Assembly: GCA_934121905.1 (NCBI GenBank) | Contig: CAKOVI010000004.1 | Location: 62,001-126,000 of the forward strand | From: an uncultured Clostridia bacterium | GTDB lineage: Bacteria; Bacillota; Clostridia; TANB77; CAG-508 | DNA length: 64,000 nt | Direction of reading: 5' to 3' | Notes under the pieces: model-generated | Told to the model about the DNA's origin: nothing | Databases searched by the model: none | What the model saw: only the letters and a program-made list of their open reading frames with translations | Made by a program: the position numbers and the translations under genes | In this document: one piece after another, positions 9,637 to 19,400 of the stretch | Numbering within the stretch: the first letter of the stretch is position 1 | How the letters are laid out: the number at the start of each line of letters is the position of its first letter

Positions 9637-10791
9637 GTGGATAAGCTTGAAATTATCAATTTATATGAAAATTCAAATAAAAATAGAATAGAAGAATTTA
9701 CGAGTAAAACAAATTCAACTTTAAAGGTAAATATTGATAAAAAGAAAATGCAAAAAGATTCTGATTGGATTAAAATGATGGCATTTACTATTCCTTACTT
9801 AGACAATATATTCCATTCTCCAAATAGATTTATTGTTAATGAAGAAGAAATAGTTAAAATTGAACAAGCCAAAAAGGTATCTGTAGAAACGATTAAGCAT
9901 TTATCAAAAAATACCAATTTTATACAAACAGTAGATAAAGTGACAGGAGATGTTACACCATCTAAATTATTGAATGTAAGAAAAGAAGAAACTTATAATA
10001 CATATGAAAACAGATTGATATATACATTGGTTCAAAACATGAAAAGATTTATAAAAAAGAAAAAGGAAAATTTAGGACAATATAAAAATGATGCAAACAA
10101 AGAAAACGATAATAGAGACAATAAATCATTTGAATATTCTGCAACTTCAACAGTAGAAGATGAGCAAATAGAAGTTAATTTATCTTTAAATTCAAAATTG
10201 AATCAAGATGCTCAAAATAAATCAAATGATATAACACAAATCATAGAAGAAATAGGTGAAATAGAAAAGAAAATACAAGGACTACAATCAACAGAAGTTT
10301 ATAAAACTTTAGAAAAACAGCATGTTATAGAAGTAAGAGAGCCTATAAAAAAGACCAATGTAATACTAAAGAATGTTAATTTTCAATATGCAATGAAATT
10401 GTGGGACTATTTAAGAGATAATTTTGATGATAAAAATCTTGACTCAGTAGAGAAAAAAGATTATATGGACAACAGTGAATTAAAGAAGATGGTTGATGAA
10501 ACGTTTTTGTTACACTATCTAACAATGAAAACATTGGATGATGATATGGAGGAAAAACAAGATACAAAAGAAGAAATGCAAAATATGGTGGTTGACCAAA
10601 TGATAGACAAAATGTTAGAAATAAATGAAAACTTTAGTGAAGACCAAATAAAAGATTTAATAGCAAAAAAATATGAAATTATTAAATATAAAAAGACAGC
10701 TGTTATACAAGAAATACAAAAAACATTTAAAGAACACATAAAACAATATATGAAAAAAATTGGTAATAGAGAGGAAACAGAAGAATGTTAA
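9637..10791 (+). CDS. DUF2357/McrC-N-like partner of the AAA+ ATPase
   Basis: 384 residues, GTG start with AAAGGAG. The segment IPYLDNIFHSPNRFIVNEEE ... VSVETIKHLSKNT ... RKEETYNTYENRLIYTLVQN matches the DUF2357 pattern, in which an invariant TYENR follows a conserved helix pair. This domain accompanies McrB-like ATPases. No PD-(D/E)XK nuclease motif is visible, so the cleavage function of classical McrC is not indicated. The C-terminal half is helical and charged, with coiled-coil potential. Its end overlaps the next gene (sipW-like) by 7 bases, so the ATPase module and the secretion module are translationally coupled. Confidence 0.6.
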   Translation: MDKLEIINLYENSNKNRIEEFTSKTNSTLKVNIDKKKMQKDSDWIKMMAFTIPYLDNIFHSPNRFIVNEEEIVKIEQAKKVSVETIKHLSKNTNFIQTVDKVTGDVTPSKLLNVRKEETYNTYENRLIYTLVQNMKRFIKKKKENLGQYKNDANKENDNRDNKSFEYSATSTVEDEQIEVNLSLNSKLNQDAQNKSNDITQIIEEIGEIEKKIQGLQSTEVYKTLEKQHVIEVREPIKKTNVILKNVNFQYAMKLWDYLRDNFDDKNLDSVEKKDYMDNSELKKMVDETFLLHYLTMKTLDDDMEEKQDTKEEMQNMVVDQMIDKMLEINENFSEDQIKDLIAKKYEIIKYKKTAVIQEIQKTFKEHIKQYMKKIGNREETEEC

Positions 10792-11363
10792 AGAAAATAA
10801 AAAAAATAAAGGAAAATAAGGCTTTAAAAATAATTGGTAATATCTTATATTTTATATTATTTTTAATAGTTGTTTTAATGCTAATTATAGTAATTATACA
10901 AAGAACATCAAATAATTCTATATCGATTGGAGGTTATAGAATATTTGCTGTTGCAACAGGAAGCATGGTACCTAAATATGAGGTAGGAGATGTGATAATA
11001 TCTAAGGAAATTGAACCTAGTGAAATAAAGGTAGGAGATACTGTTGTATATAAAGGAGAGGTTGGAGGTTTTAAAGATAAATTTGTAACTCACCAAATAC
11101 AATCAATAAATAAACAAGAAGATGGAACATATAAATTTACAACAAAGGGAATTTCAAATATAGAGGCAGATCCGGAAATCTCTGAAACTCAAGTATATGG
11201 AAAAATAATATATAAAGTGAAAACTTTAAGTCTAATAAGTAAGTTAATTTCAAATGTTTACGTATTTTACTTTTTCATATTTGTTCCAATAGCAATTATA
11301 ATATATAAACAGATAAGAAATTTAATAAGGGAAGATGAAGAAGAGGATGAAGACAATAAATAA
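10785..11363 (+). CDS. sipW: SipW-type signal peptidase I with altered Asp box
   Basis: 192 residues, with membrane segments at about 15-40 and 155-180. Ser box VATGSMVPKYEVGDVIIS and His box VTHQIQSI are intact. The box that reads KGD in other SipW proteins is TKGISNIEADPE: the usual Asp is Ile, with another Asp six residues on. Activity is likely but less sure than for the copies at 4996 and 25180. The gene overlaps the DUF2357 gene by 7 bases and is followed by a TasA-like substrate candidate 17 bases on. Ends in a very acidic tail (EDEEEDEDNK). Confidence 0.75.
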   Translation: MLKKIKKIKENKALKIIGNILYFILFLIVVLMLIIVIIQRTSNNSISIGGYRIFAVATGSMVPKYEVGDVIISKEIEPSEIKVGDTVVYKGEVGGFKDKFVTHQIQSINKQEDGTYKFTTKGISNIEADPEISETQVYGKIIYKVKTLSLISKLISNVYVFYFFIFVPIAIIIYKQIRNLIREDEEEDEDNK

Positions 11364-11380
11364 CAAAGGAGGAAAAAAAT

Positions 11381-11980
11381 ATGTATAAAGTATTGAAAAT
11401 AATGAAAAAAATCAAAATAAGAAATTTAATAATACTAATATTATTACTTGTTTTCAATGCTTATGCATGGTTTGTGTATACAACTAGAGTATCCCTTGAC
11501 TTATCTGCACATGTCAGCTCATGGGATGTTCAATTTGTTGCAAAAGATGGAGGAATATCATCTGATATGATTATAAAAGTTGAAAATTTTTATCCTGGAA
11601 TGGAAGATTTTGAAAAGATTATAGAGGTACAAAACAGAGGAGAAGTCAATGTTGAGTTAAGCTACGAAATTGAATCCGTAAGAATAATGGATGAAACTAT
11701 TGAAAAAAATGACGAAACAGGGGTTACATCAGAAAGTATTGAGGAAAAATTAAAAAACGATTATCCTTTTAAAATTAACATAGTAAAAGATGATTCAAAT
11801 TTAATAACAGGTTCTGGTAATGGAAGTTTTAAAATAACAGTTGTATGGCCATATGAATCTGGAGATGATGAGGCAGATACTAATTGGGGAAGAAAAGCAT
11901 ACGAGTATTATGAGAACAATCCTGATAAAGAATGCATAGAATTAAAGTTAGTGTTAAAAGCTACTCAAGCAAAAAATTAA
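11381..11980 (+). CDS. TasA-like exported protein with AYAWF signal motif
   Basis: 199 residues, AAAGGAGG before the ATG. Hydrophobic segment (about 15-28) ending in NAYAWFVYTTRVSLDLSAHV; the AYAWF box is shared with the major fibre protein at 13565 (TYAWFTAN) and looks like a common SipW recognition/cleavage region. Mature part: SSWDVQFVAKDG, ENFYPGMEDFEKIIEVQNRG (a P-G-M/D block like that of TasA-type proteins) and a beta-rich end. A weak hairpin terminator follows at about 11977-12014, shared with the convergent gene. Confidence 0.65.
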   Translation: MYKVLKIMKKIKIRNLIILILLLVFNAYAWFVYTTRVSLDLSAHVSSWDVQFVAKDGGISSDMIIKVENFYPGMEDFEKIIEVQNRGEVNVELSYEIESVRIMDETIEKNDETGVTSESIEEKLKNDYPFKINIVKDDSNLITGSGNGSFKITVVWPYESGDDEADTNWGRKAYEYYENNPDKECIELKLVLKATQAKN

Positions 11981-12014
11981 AAGGATTTAAAAAAAATTTA
12001 ACTCCTTTTATTTT
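11977..12014. terminator. Possible bidirectional terminator between convergent TasA-like genes
   Basis: TTAAAAGGATTTAAA pairs imperfectly with TTTAACTCCTTTTATT, flanked by A and T tracts. It lies between the stops of the convergent genes ending at 11980 and 12016. Confidence 0.45.
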
Positions 12015-12015
12015 A

Positions 12016-12606
12016 TTATTTTAATTGTGTAAATGAAATATCAACATGTAAAAGAGCAGGGATATCAGAGTTAGTAGAAAGAGTATCTTCTTCGTTTGTC
12101 ATAGATGAGGTTGTCTCATCATCATTCCACAATACATAAATACGAATTTTTCTTGCTGTGATTTTGCTGTCTAAAGAAATTGTTTCTGATATTGGTTCAT
12201 TGAAGTTAGAAAAAGATATTTTTTCACCATTATCTATGGAATAGCCTGTTGTAACTAAGTCTCTTACAGAGCTATTTTCTGCAACAGATGTGTTGATTTC
12301 ATATTTAAAAGAAACATCAGTACCAGAAAAGTCGAAATTTAAATCGAAATACCCTTCAGCAGTTGGTGCTATTATATTGCTTGCAATATTTTCGTTACCG
12401 GGAAAGACTGGTACAATTGCTGACGATATATCTGTGTTATTTTTTATAGATAAGTTATTTATGGAAATATTCCAATTTGCTATTTTTATTGATGCATCTC
12501 CGGTAGCGGTTGTAAGATACTTAGCATAAATTTGTATAACAAAAAATACTAAAATACATATTAAAAAAGAAATTAATAATAATAATAATTTTTTTTGATT
12601 TTTCAT
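12016..12606 (-). CDS. TasA/camelysin-like exported protein, reverse orientation
   Basis: 196 residues from ATG 12606 (MKNQKKLLLLL), which has AAAGAGGT upstream; an upstream in-frame ATG at 12660 lacks one. Signal segment at about 6-24 and then YAKYLTTATGDASIKIANWN, a clear TasA/camelysin signature (T-A-T-G-D-A-S-I-K-I-A-N-W). Further PVFPGNENIASNIIAPTAEGYFDL and DVSFKYEIN. It is the only gene of the locus on the minus strand, so it has its own regulation and may be an alternative subunit. No CGG in frame. Confidence 0.7.
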   Translation of the reverse strand: MKNQKKLLLLLISFLICILVFFVIQIYAKYLTTATGDASIKIANWNISINNLSIKNNTDISSAIVPVFPGNENIASNIIAPTAEGYFDLNFDFSGTDVSFKYEINTSVAENSSVRDLVTTGYSIDNGEKISFSNFNEPISETISLDSKITARKIRIYVLWNDDETTSSMTNEEDTLSTNSDIPALLHVDISFTQLK

Positions 12607-12690
12607 AATTAAATACCTCTTTAGGATTTTAATTTTAACATAATAAATGTAATAAATCAAGAAAAAATCAAAAAAGGAAAGGACAAATTT

Positions 12691-13414
12691 ATGAAAAAAG
12701 AAAATAAAATAAATAAAGAGGAACTAAAATTAAAATCTGATAAAATTAGAGAAAGAAATAAAAAGATAAGACATGTAAAAATAGCTTTATTAATAATGAC
12801 ACTTTTTCTTATTATTATATATTTTCTACTAAGAGTTGTATATGCGACTGGAAATTTTACTGTGTCTTTGGATCCTAATTTTGCTAAAAAACAGCGGATT
12901 AATTATGTATGAAAAGATTGCGGAGAAAGAAGACAAGAGGGTGCTTGAGGCAACAAAATTAGAATTTATGGATAATATTTCTGTAAAATGGTTACCAGAA
13001 AATATAGATAATGAAGCAGAAGGAAGCCATAATGGACAAAATTATTTGGCATATACATTTTACTTAGAAAATAAAGGAAGTGAAACAATAAATTATTGGT
13101 ATGAAATACCTATTGATGATGTAATAAAAAATGTAGATGAGGCAATTCGTGTTATGATATATAGAAATGGTGAAAAAAAGATTTATGCAAAACCTAATGC
13201 TACAACAGGAGAGGCAGAGCCAGGAACTGAAAAGTTTTATTCTTCAACAGAAGTTTTAGTAGAAGGCAGAAAGGATTTTAAACCAGGAGATATAGATAAA
13301 TTTACAATAGTTATATTCCTTGAAGGTGACGACCCTGAATGCAAAGATAACTTAATTGGAGGAGAAATGAAAATGCATATGGAAATATCAGAAGAACATA
13401 TAAAACAAGACTAA
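12691..13414 (+). CDS. Exported fibre-locus protein, +1 frameshift at CGG
   Basis: Two overlapping frames make one protein of about 240 residues. Frame 1 (ATG 12691 after AAAGGAAAGG) encodes a charged N-terminus, a membrane segment (about 28-46) and VVYATGNFTVSLDPNFAKKQ; it stops at 12912. Frame 2 continues GLIMYEKIAEKEDKRVLEAT, WLPENIDNEAEGSHNG, YTFYLENKGSETINYWYEIP and ends at 13414. The join is at the in-frame CGG 12895-12897. Skipping C12895 fuses both parts without loss. An alternative repair is one A fewer in the preceding A6 tract. Internal ATG 12836 starts have no ribosome site. The product is a SipW-region surface protein of unknown role. Confidence 0.7.
12895..12898 (+). other. CGG-A +1 frameshift site in a TasA-like gene
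   Basis: Zero frame: AAA CAG CGG ATT AAT TAT GTA TGA. +1: CAG (C) GGA TTA ATT ATG TAT GAA. An A6 run ends three bases before it, so slippage on the A tract is an alternative here, unlike at the other four sites. Confidence 0.65.
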
Positions 13415-13479
13415 TATTACAAAAATATTACAAAAAAACTGACAAAAATTACATTTATATTACAAATCGACATTATGTA

Positions 13480-13508
13480 TTGACACTAAAAAAATGATGG
13501 TGTATTAT
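13480..13508 (+). promoter_or_regulatory. Strong extended -10 promoter of the major fibre gene
   Basis: Consensus TTGACA (13480-13485), 17-base spacer ending in TG, TATTAT (13503-13508). It is the closest match to consensus in the window and stands alone before the gene at 13565, which is closed by its own terminator at 14580. This suggests a highly expressed monocistronic product. Confidence 0.8.
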
Positions 13509-13564
13509 AAAAATATAAAATAAAAGTTACATTAATAATTGTGACGAAAAAAGGAGAGAAAAAA

Positions 13565-14557
13565 ATGAACAAAAAAAAGCAAAAGAAAAACAATGTAAAA
13601 TCATCAATTTTAGTATTATTACTAATAGCGATATTATTAATCGCATCAACATATGCATGGTTTACAGCAAACACTAATGTGGAAATTTCTACACTAAATG
13701 TAAATGTAGGAGCAGCAAATGGTTTACAAATTTCAGCTGATGGAACAAACTGGAAAACGGTATTAACAAATGACGATATTGACCCTACAAGTGTAACTAA
13801 CAATTATGCAGATAATAAAAACCAAATCCCTACTGTAATGGAACCAGTATCTTCAATAGGTGAAATGGCAACTGATGGAACAATGAAAATGTTTTTAGGA
13901 AAAGTTACTTCAGCAGCAACTGGTGAATTGCAATTAACAGCATCAGCATTAACTGATGCAAAAGGAGCTGGAGATAATGCAGGAAAATATATTGCTTTTG
14001 ATGTATTCTTAAAAGTTGATGAAGATTCAATGTTATCATTGACAAAAGATTCAAATGTTACAGTAAAAGCCGGAGAAACAAGTAAAGGACTTGAGAATGC
14101 AACACGTACAGCATTTTGTGTATTAGGAAATACTGATTCGGGTGCTACATTAGATACTATACAAAAATTAAATACAGAGCAACGTGCTTCATATATTTGG
14201 GAACCAAATTATGATGCACATACAACTACAGGTGTTGCAAACGCAAAGAACAATTATCAAATCACAACTACATCACCTTTAGATACAAATGCATTAGATT
14301 ATTATGGAGTTAAAGCAGCAATAGATGCACCAGTAGCATTAAATTCAAAAGATGAAACATACTTCGCTCAAGTAACACCAGCATATAAAACAAAAAACAC
14401 AGTAGAAGCTGATGTAGAAATGTTCCAATTAAAAGCAGGAATCACAAAGGTAAGAATCTATATGTGGGTAGAAGGACAAGATGTTGACTGCGAAAATACA
14501 GCATCAGGTTCAAACATAGCATTTAATGTAAAATTCTCAATACCAGCAAAACAATAA
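13565..14557 (+). CDS. Probable major SipW-dependent fibre/surface protein
   Basis: 330 residues from ATG 13565 (AAGGAGAG at 13551-13558); GTG 13541 lies upstream of that site and is not the start. A basic N-terminus (MNKKKQKKNNVKSS), a hydrophobic core and STYAWFTANTNVEISTLNVN form a SipW-type signal region. The mature protein has no membrane anchor, is rich in Ala, Thr and Asp, and has low Lys/Asn compared with neighbours, as expected of an abundant secreted polymer. EDSMLSLTKDSNVTV and KAGITKVRIYMWVEGQDVDC resemble the beta-sandwich core and C-terminal strand of TasA-like proteins. Strong promoter and private terminator support high expression. Confidence 0.7.
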   Translation: MNKKKQKKNNVKSSILVLLLIAILLIASTYAWFTANTNVEISTLNVNVGAANGLQISADGTNWKTVLTNDDIDPTSVTNNYADNKNQIPTVMEPVSSIGEMATDGTMKMFLGKVTSAATGELQLTASALTDAKGAGDNAGKYIAFDVFLKVDEDSMLSLTKDSNVTVKAGETSKGLENATRTAFCVLGNTDSGATLDTIQKLNTEQRASYIWEPNYDAHTTTGVANAKNNYQITTTSPLDTNALDYYGVKAAIDAPVALNSKDETYFAQVTPAYKTKNTVEADVEMFQLKAGITKVRIYMWVEGQDVDCENTASGSNIAFNVKFSIPAKQ

Positions 14558-14579
14558 TATAAAAAATAATTAAGATATA

Positions 14580-14621
14580 AACCCGAATTATTAGACAAGA
14601 TTCAGTTTAATAATTCGGGTT
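14580..14621 (+). terminator. Hairpin terminator of the major fibre gene
   Basis: AACCCGAATTATTA pairs perfectly with TAATAATTCGGGTT across a 14-base loop; the following U tract is short (TATTTGTG). Confidence 0.7.
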
Positions 14622-14703
14622 ATTTGTGAAATGTCTTAAAAAATGATAGACTTTTTTTTATGGTTATGATAATATAAAAGCTAGAATGGAGGACAAACAA
14701 AAT

Positions 14704-14808
14704 ATGAATTTAGAAAAAGAAACAACAGAAAATTTAATAAAGATATATGAGCAGATAGAAAATTTTATTAAGTTTCTTGAAAAAGAGAAAAAGGAAATGA
14801 AAGAATAA
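14704..14808 (+). CDS. Small 34-residue helical protein
   Basis: ATG 14704 with GGAGGA at 14688-14693. The product starts MNLEKETTENLIKIYEQIE and ends in a Lys/Glu-rich helix (FLEKEKKEMKE). It is a charged amphipathic helix with no membrane part. It lies 27 bases before the next gene, in the same direction, after a terminator, so the pair could form a short operon. It may also be an upstream leader ORF. Function unknown. Confidence 0.45.
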   Translation: MNLEKETTENLIKIYEQIENFIKFLEKEKKEMKE

Positions 14809-14835
14809 AAATAAATAGCATAAAAGGAGTTTTTA

Positions 14836-16410
14836 ATGGAAAGTTTAACAAAAGCAGATAAAATAATAGCAGATATAGATGTAAGTAAAGAGATTTTATC
14901 AACTATGCCTAAAAATAATGAAAAAAATAGAAATAAAAGAGAAGAATATATCAATGAAACAGAAGAGAGGTATGGGGAATATAAAAAGGAAATATTAGAA
15001 ATCTTATCAAAAAGATATAATGACCAAGTAAATATTGAAGTGAACCCAGAAATCAGTAATCTGGAAAAAAGGCTAAAAACGATAGAAGATGTAATCTTTT
15101 TGTTAAATGATGAACAAACATCCTATGAGAGAATGGGCTTAGATAAAAATATATATAAATTAGAAAAATACTATAAAGAAAATTTTGAAAATGTTAATGA
15201 ACAAATTTCGCAATGTTTAAGAAAATTTGAAATTGTGGGTATAAAGCTAAATAAAGAAGATTTTAATTATAGTACATATGTTACAGAATATATGAATACA
15301 TTTTTTTCTGAATATGAACATCAAAAAGTGAATACAGATATCCTAAAAACAAAATTCGAAGAAATTTATTGGAAATGTCCAGATATAATTATACATATAG
15401 AATTAAATTTCAGAAACATTTATTTAGAAAAAAAAGGAACTATTGATAAATATTTTGAGAGAGAAAAAGCAGAGATATTAAAGAAATGGGAGAAATCACC
15501 AATTGACATAAAAAAAACATATATGAATTTAAAACAACAAAAAATTGAAAAAGAACAAATAGATAAGAAGTTATTAATAGATAAATTTATAAATGGAAAA
15601 TTGAATACAAAAGATTTTACGGATGATAAATTCTCAAAAAATGTACAAAAAGTGTTACCAGATAGTGTATTTGAAAAAATTTATACTGATAACGAAATAG
15701 CAGAAAATATTAATAAATTTTTAAATAGTTTATATGAATATAGAAATTATATGGAATTTAAATTTATTGTAGAAGATGTTAAAAAATATTACAACAATAA
15801 AGAACAATACAAAAAATCATGTGTTGAAATAAGAAAAAAAATAGATGCAGAAGAAAAAAAATTAGCAAAAAACAATAAGTCAGCTGGAGGATTTTTTATA
15901 TTTAAATCCAAAAAAGATAATGGAACAAATAATTCCACACAACTAATAAAAGACATCGAAGATTTATATAAGCAACTAGATTTAAATACATTTTATGAAA
16001 AAGTTGCTACTAAAATAAATGAAGCATCTACAATACAAGATGTGTTAAATTTGGCAGTTGAATACTATGAGTATATGATATCATGTATGATAAAAAATCA
16101 AGAAGATATTTCACAAGAAGAAATGGATTTAAAAATAGAGGAACTAAAAGAATTTTTAAATAATCCATATAATACAATTATAAACAATATTGGCTTTTTA
16201 GAAGAAAAAGATGTTGTATTAATTATAAAAGATAGATACAAACTATTAGATTTTATGATTGAGAAAGATGATTTAGATATTAATAATTTAGATAGTTTAA
16301 TCTCCACAATAGAAGATATACAAATGAATATAAACTTATATAAATCTGGAATAAATATAAAAGACATAGAGCAGATGCAAAAAATTCAAAAAATAATAAA
16401 TTCAAAATAA
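14836..16410 (+). CDS. Hypothetical 524-residue coiled-coil protein
   Basis: Not recognised. Start ATG 14836 after AAAAGGAG. No signal peptide or membrane segment. Almost entirely helical, very rich in Lys, Glu, Ile and Asn, with several long coiled-coil stretches (for example residues 10-65, 210-245, 310-380). A short non-helical SAGGFFIFKSKKDNGTN occurs near residue 350. It precedes the 2909-residue surface protein by 26 bases, so it may be a cytoplasmic partner for its synthesis or export; this is context only. Confidence 0.6.
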   Translation: MESLTKADKIIADIDVSKEILSTMPKNNEKNRNKREEYINETEERYGEYKKEILEILSKRYNDQVNIEVNPEISNLEKRLKTIEDVIFLLNDEQTSYERMGLDKNIYKLEKYYKENFENVNEQISQCLRKFEIVGIKLNKEDFNYSTYVTEYMNTFFSEYEHQKVNTDILKTKFEEIYWKCPDIIIHIELNFRNIYLEKKGTIDKYFEREKAEILKKWEKSPIDIKKTYMNLKQQKIEKEQIDKKLLIDKFINGKLNTKDFTDDKFSKNVQKVLPDSVFEKIYTDNEIAENINKFLNSLYEYRNYMEFKFIVEDVKKYYNNKEQYKKSCVEIRKKIDAEEKKLAKNNKSAGGFFIFKSKKDNGTNNSTQLIKDIEDLYKQLDLNTFYEKVATKINEASTIQDVLNLAVEYYEYMISCMIKNQEDISQEEMDLKIEELKEFLNNPYNTIINNIGFLEEKDVVLIIKDRYKLLDFMIEKDDLDINNLDSLISTIEDIQMNINLYKSGINIKDIEQMQKIQKIINSK

Positions 16411-16436
16411 TTTACAAAATTCGGAGAGAGTATAAT

Positions 16437-19400
16437 ATGAAAAAAATTAACAAGAAGAAAATATTAATTTTAATAGGTTTTGTAATTATAGTATTACTTG
16501 GAATAAAGGCTTTTAGAGATTCAAGAGCAGAAAATGTAATAGATATCGAGTCAAATTTTAAGGATTCTTCTGGGTTAGTAAGTGATGAGACTATGCAAAT
16601 AAAAGCCTTAAATGAAGGCAAAAATGGTATATCAGTTACATTACCAGATATTGTAAATAACAAAAAAATAAAAAAATATATAATTACCAAAAAAGATATA
16701 ATGAATGATAGTACAAATGAAGTTAGTAATAATGTTATTGAAAATTTGGTAGAAAACGAAGTAAATGAGAGTGCAAATGTAAGCATAAATGCTAGCCAAG
16801 ATACTGCAAACAATACAAGTGGAGAGACAACAAATGAAGACAATATTATAGAGATGAATCCTGGAGAGAAAATTTACTTAACACAAGAGGAAAAAGATAA
16901 TTCTGAAATTTCATTTACAATAGAATATGATACTATAACTGTTAATCAGACGGTTTTGTATAATAAAAGTCTAATAGCAGAGAATGGTGATAAAGAGATA
17001 ATTTGTCTTTCAGGATACATGCCTTTTGATACGCAAATCAAAGTAGAAAATACTGATATTTCTAATATAGAAAATCAAATAAAACAGAGTTACCAAGATT
17101 GTATTATTTACGGAAATTACAATATAAAATTGAGTACAAATGATGAAGATTATAATCCAAAAAAATATGAACAAAAATTAAATATAGAATTTACTGTTGA
17201 TGAAAACAAAAAATATAATCTTCTTGAAGTGCAAGACGAAATTATTCAAGAAATAAAAGACTTTAAAGTAGATTCTGGTAAAATCATAATACAAACAGAT
17301 GAAATAAAGGCATATTTAATTTTAGAAAATCAACCCAAAGAAGAACAGATAAATAATCAAGATGAGGTACAAAACGATGAAACTGTTTTTAGTGATGAAG
17401 TATTAGTAGAATCAGATGATACAGATGATTCAATTTTAGAAATAGATGATTATGATTCAGATAAAAATTATTACACAGGTTTAAATTATACAGAAAATGA
17501 GTCAAAAGTAAATAGTGGAATTTATCCAGAAAGTAAATTAAGAAAAGTTACTGTAAATTACTATGGATATAATTATGATTTAGGTAAGCCTGAAAAACAA
17601 GAAAAGCATAATATAACTCTAAGTGCAACAGCCAATAAAACAGATACTGGAAGTGTTATCCAAGATTGGGAACAGTCCGATTGGGGTGGATGGAATCAAA
17701 TATATACAAGAACAGATACCATAACTTGTACTGTTAGTGGATTAAATCAAATAAGAGAAAAATATTCAGATTGCAAATTTTCTAAATGGACAGCTAAAAT
17801 TGCAGTTCCAAATGATAATTTTAATAGTTACTTTAATTCAGATTTGACAAATAGTGCAAATAGTGGAATATCTGTTAGTTTAGAAAATAGTGTTATAACA
17901 GTTACAGGAGATAGTTTTCAGGGATTAAATGACAGTAGTGATACATGGTCGTTCAAATTCAAAGTTTCATTTAAGGACAGTTCAGATTGGTATATAAATA
18001 ATATTTCCTATGATAGTTTAACTGTAAATTCATTCGAAACATTAGTTACAATAGGACCAGAAAATCCATATGGAACTATATCAGATACAGAAACGCAAGC
18101 TGTTATATCTTATAAAAAATGTTTGCCAGTTGATAGTAGTGGAAATATAACAATGGAATTAATAGATAATCCATTTATGAATAGACCAGAAGGAAAAGGA
18201 TTTAATGGATGGAAAACTAATAATACAAAGTATTCTGGTAGTATAAGCACAAATACTAATGATTTTGTACAAACTTTAAAAACTAATGAAAATAATATAA
18301 AAGACAGTTCTGGAAATTATGTAATTGATTTATATCCAGATTGGATAGAAGCAAATATTGTATTTGTAAGCTCTTCTGGAAGTAGTAGCAATGATGGACG
18401 TTCAGAAAGTAGTCCAATATATAATGATTGGAATACAATAAATAGCAAACTAAATTCTAATATAAAAACTTGCTCAAAGGCATCTAATAGAGAAGCAAAT
18501 ATAGTAGTATTAATGAATGGAGCACTTAATATAAGTGGAATTACAGGACCTAATACTGCATATACACTAACCAGTTTATATAATGGAACAAATTATGGAA
18601 GTTCAAGTACATATTTAAATGTAGGAACTAACAATGTAACCTTAGATAGTGACTTTCAGTTAGATTACATCTATGTGAGCTCAAATGCATCATACTCTTC
18701 TCCAAGTGGTACTTCAGATGGAACATATTTAATATCACCTTGTATATATGGCAATATGTACAATCTAAGGGTAGGAAGAGGAATAATATCTACAAATGAT
18801 AATAATTGTGCATGGGCACAAATCCAAGGTGGATATTATAATAGAAGCAGTTCTGAGTTTAAATTAGTAATAGAATCAGGAAAATATACCAATGTTCAGT
18901 TATATAGAGCGTATTATAGTAATAATGGTAGATATGGTGCTGACACAGGTGCTACAACTAGTACAACGGCAAACGGAATATTAGTTATAGGAAATGACAT
19001 AGATAGAAATAAAAATAATAATGAAAAATTAAAAATTTTTAACAGGATGGCTTCTAGAACTACAACGTCAACAAATACTCCATATACAGCAAATAATTCT
19101 AAAGCTCTTACAATAGAAATGGTTATAAAAAGTGGAACTATTGGAGTAGATTATTTTAATAGTCAAGGAACTGGAGATTCAAGTGAAAGAAATTATGCAG
19201 GAATATATGTAGGAGGACATGGACAAACAGGATATGACAAATCAGATAGGCGTGTTATTGTAGAAGGTGGAAATATTGCAAACATAATTGGGGGATTAAA
19301 TGTTGATGAATCTGACAAATATAAAACATATATATATGTAAAAAATGGAAATGTTATAAATATTACAGGAGGAGCAGGTTATACACATACTTATGGAGAC

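Noticed and set aside
8100..10791. A classical McrBC restriction system
   Set aside because: No nuclease motif in the partner, no methylase or specificity gene, a membrane-anchored ATPase, and overlap with a secretion gene.
12836..13414. Separate ORF starting at ATG 12836
   Set aside because: No ribosome site, a start inside the upstream gene, and N-terminal residues in the wrong frame. It is the second half of the frameshifted gene from 12691.
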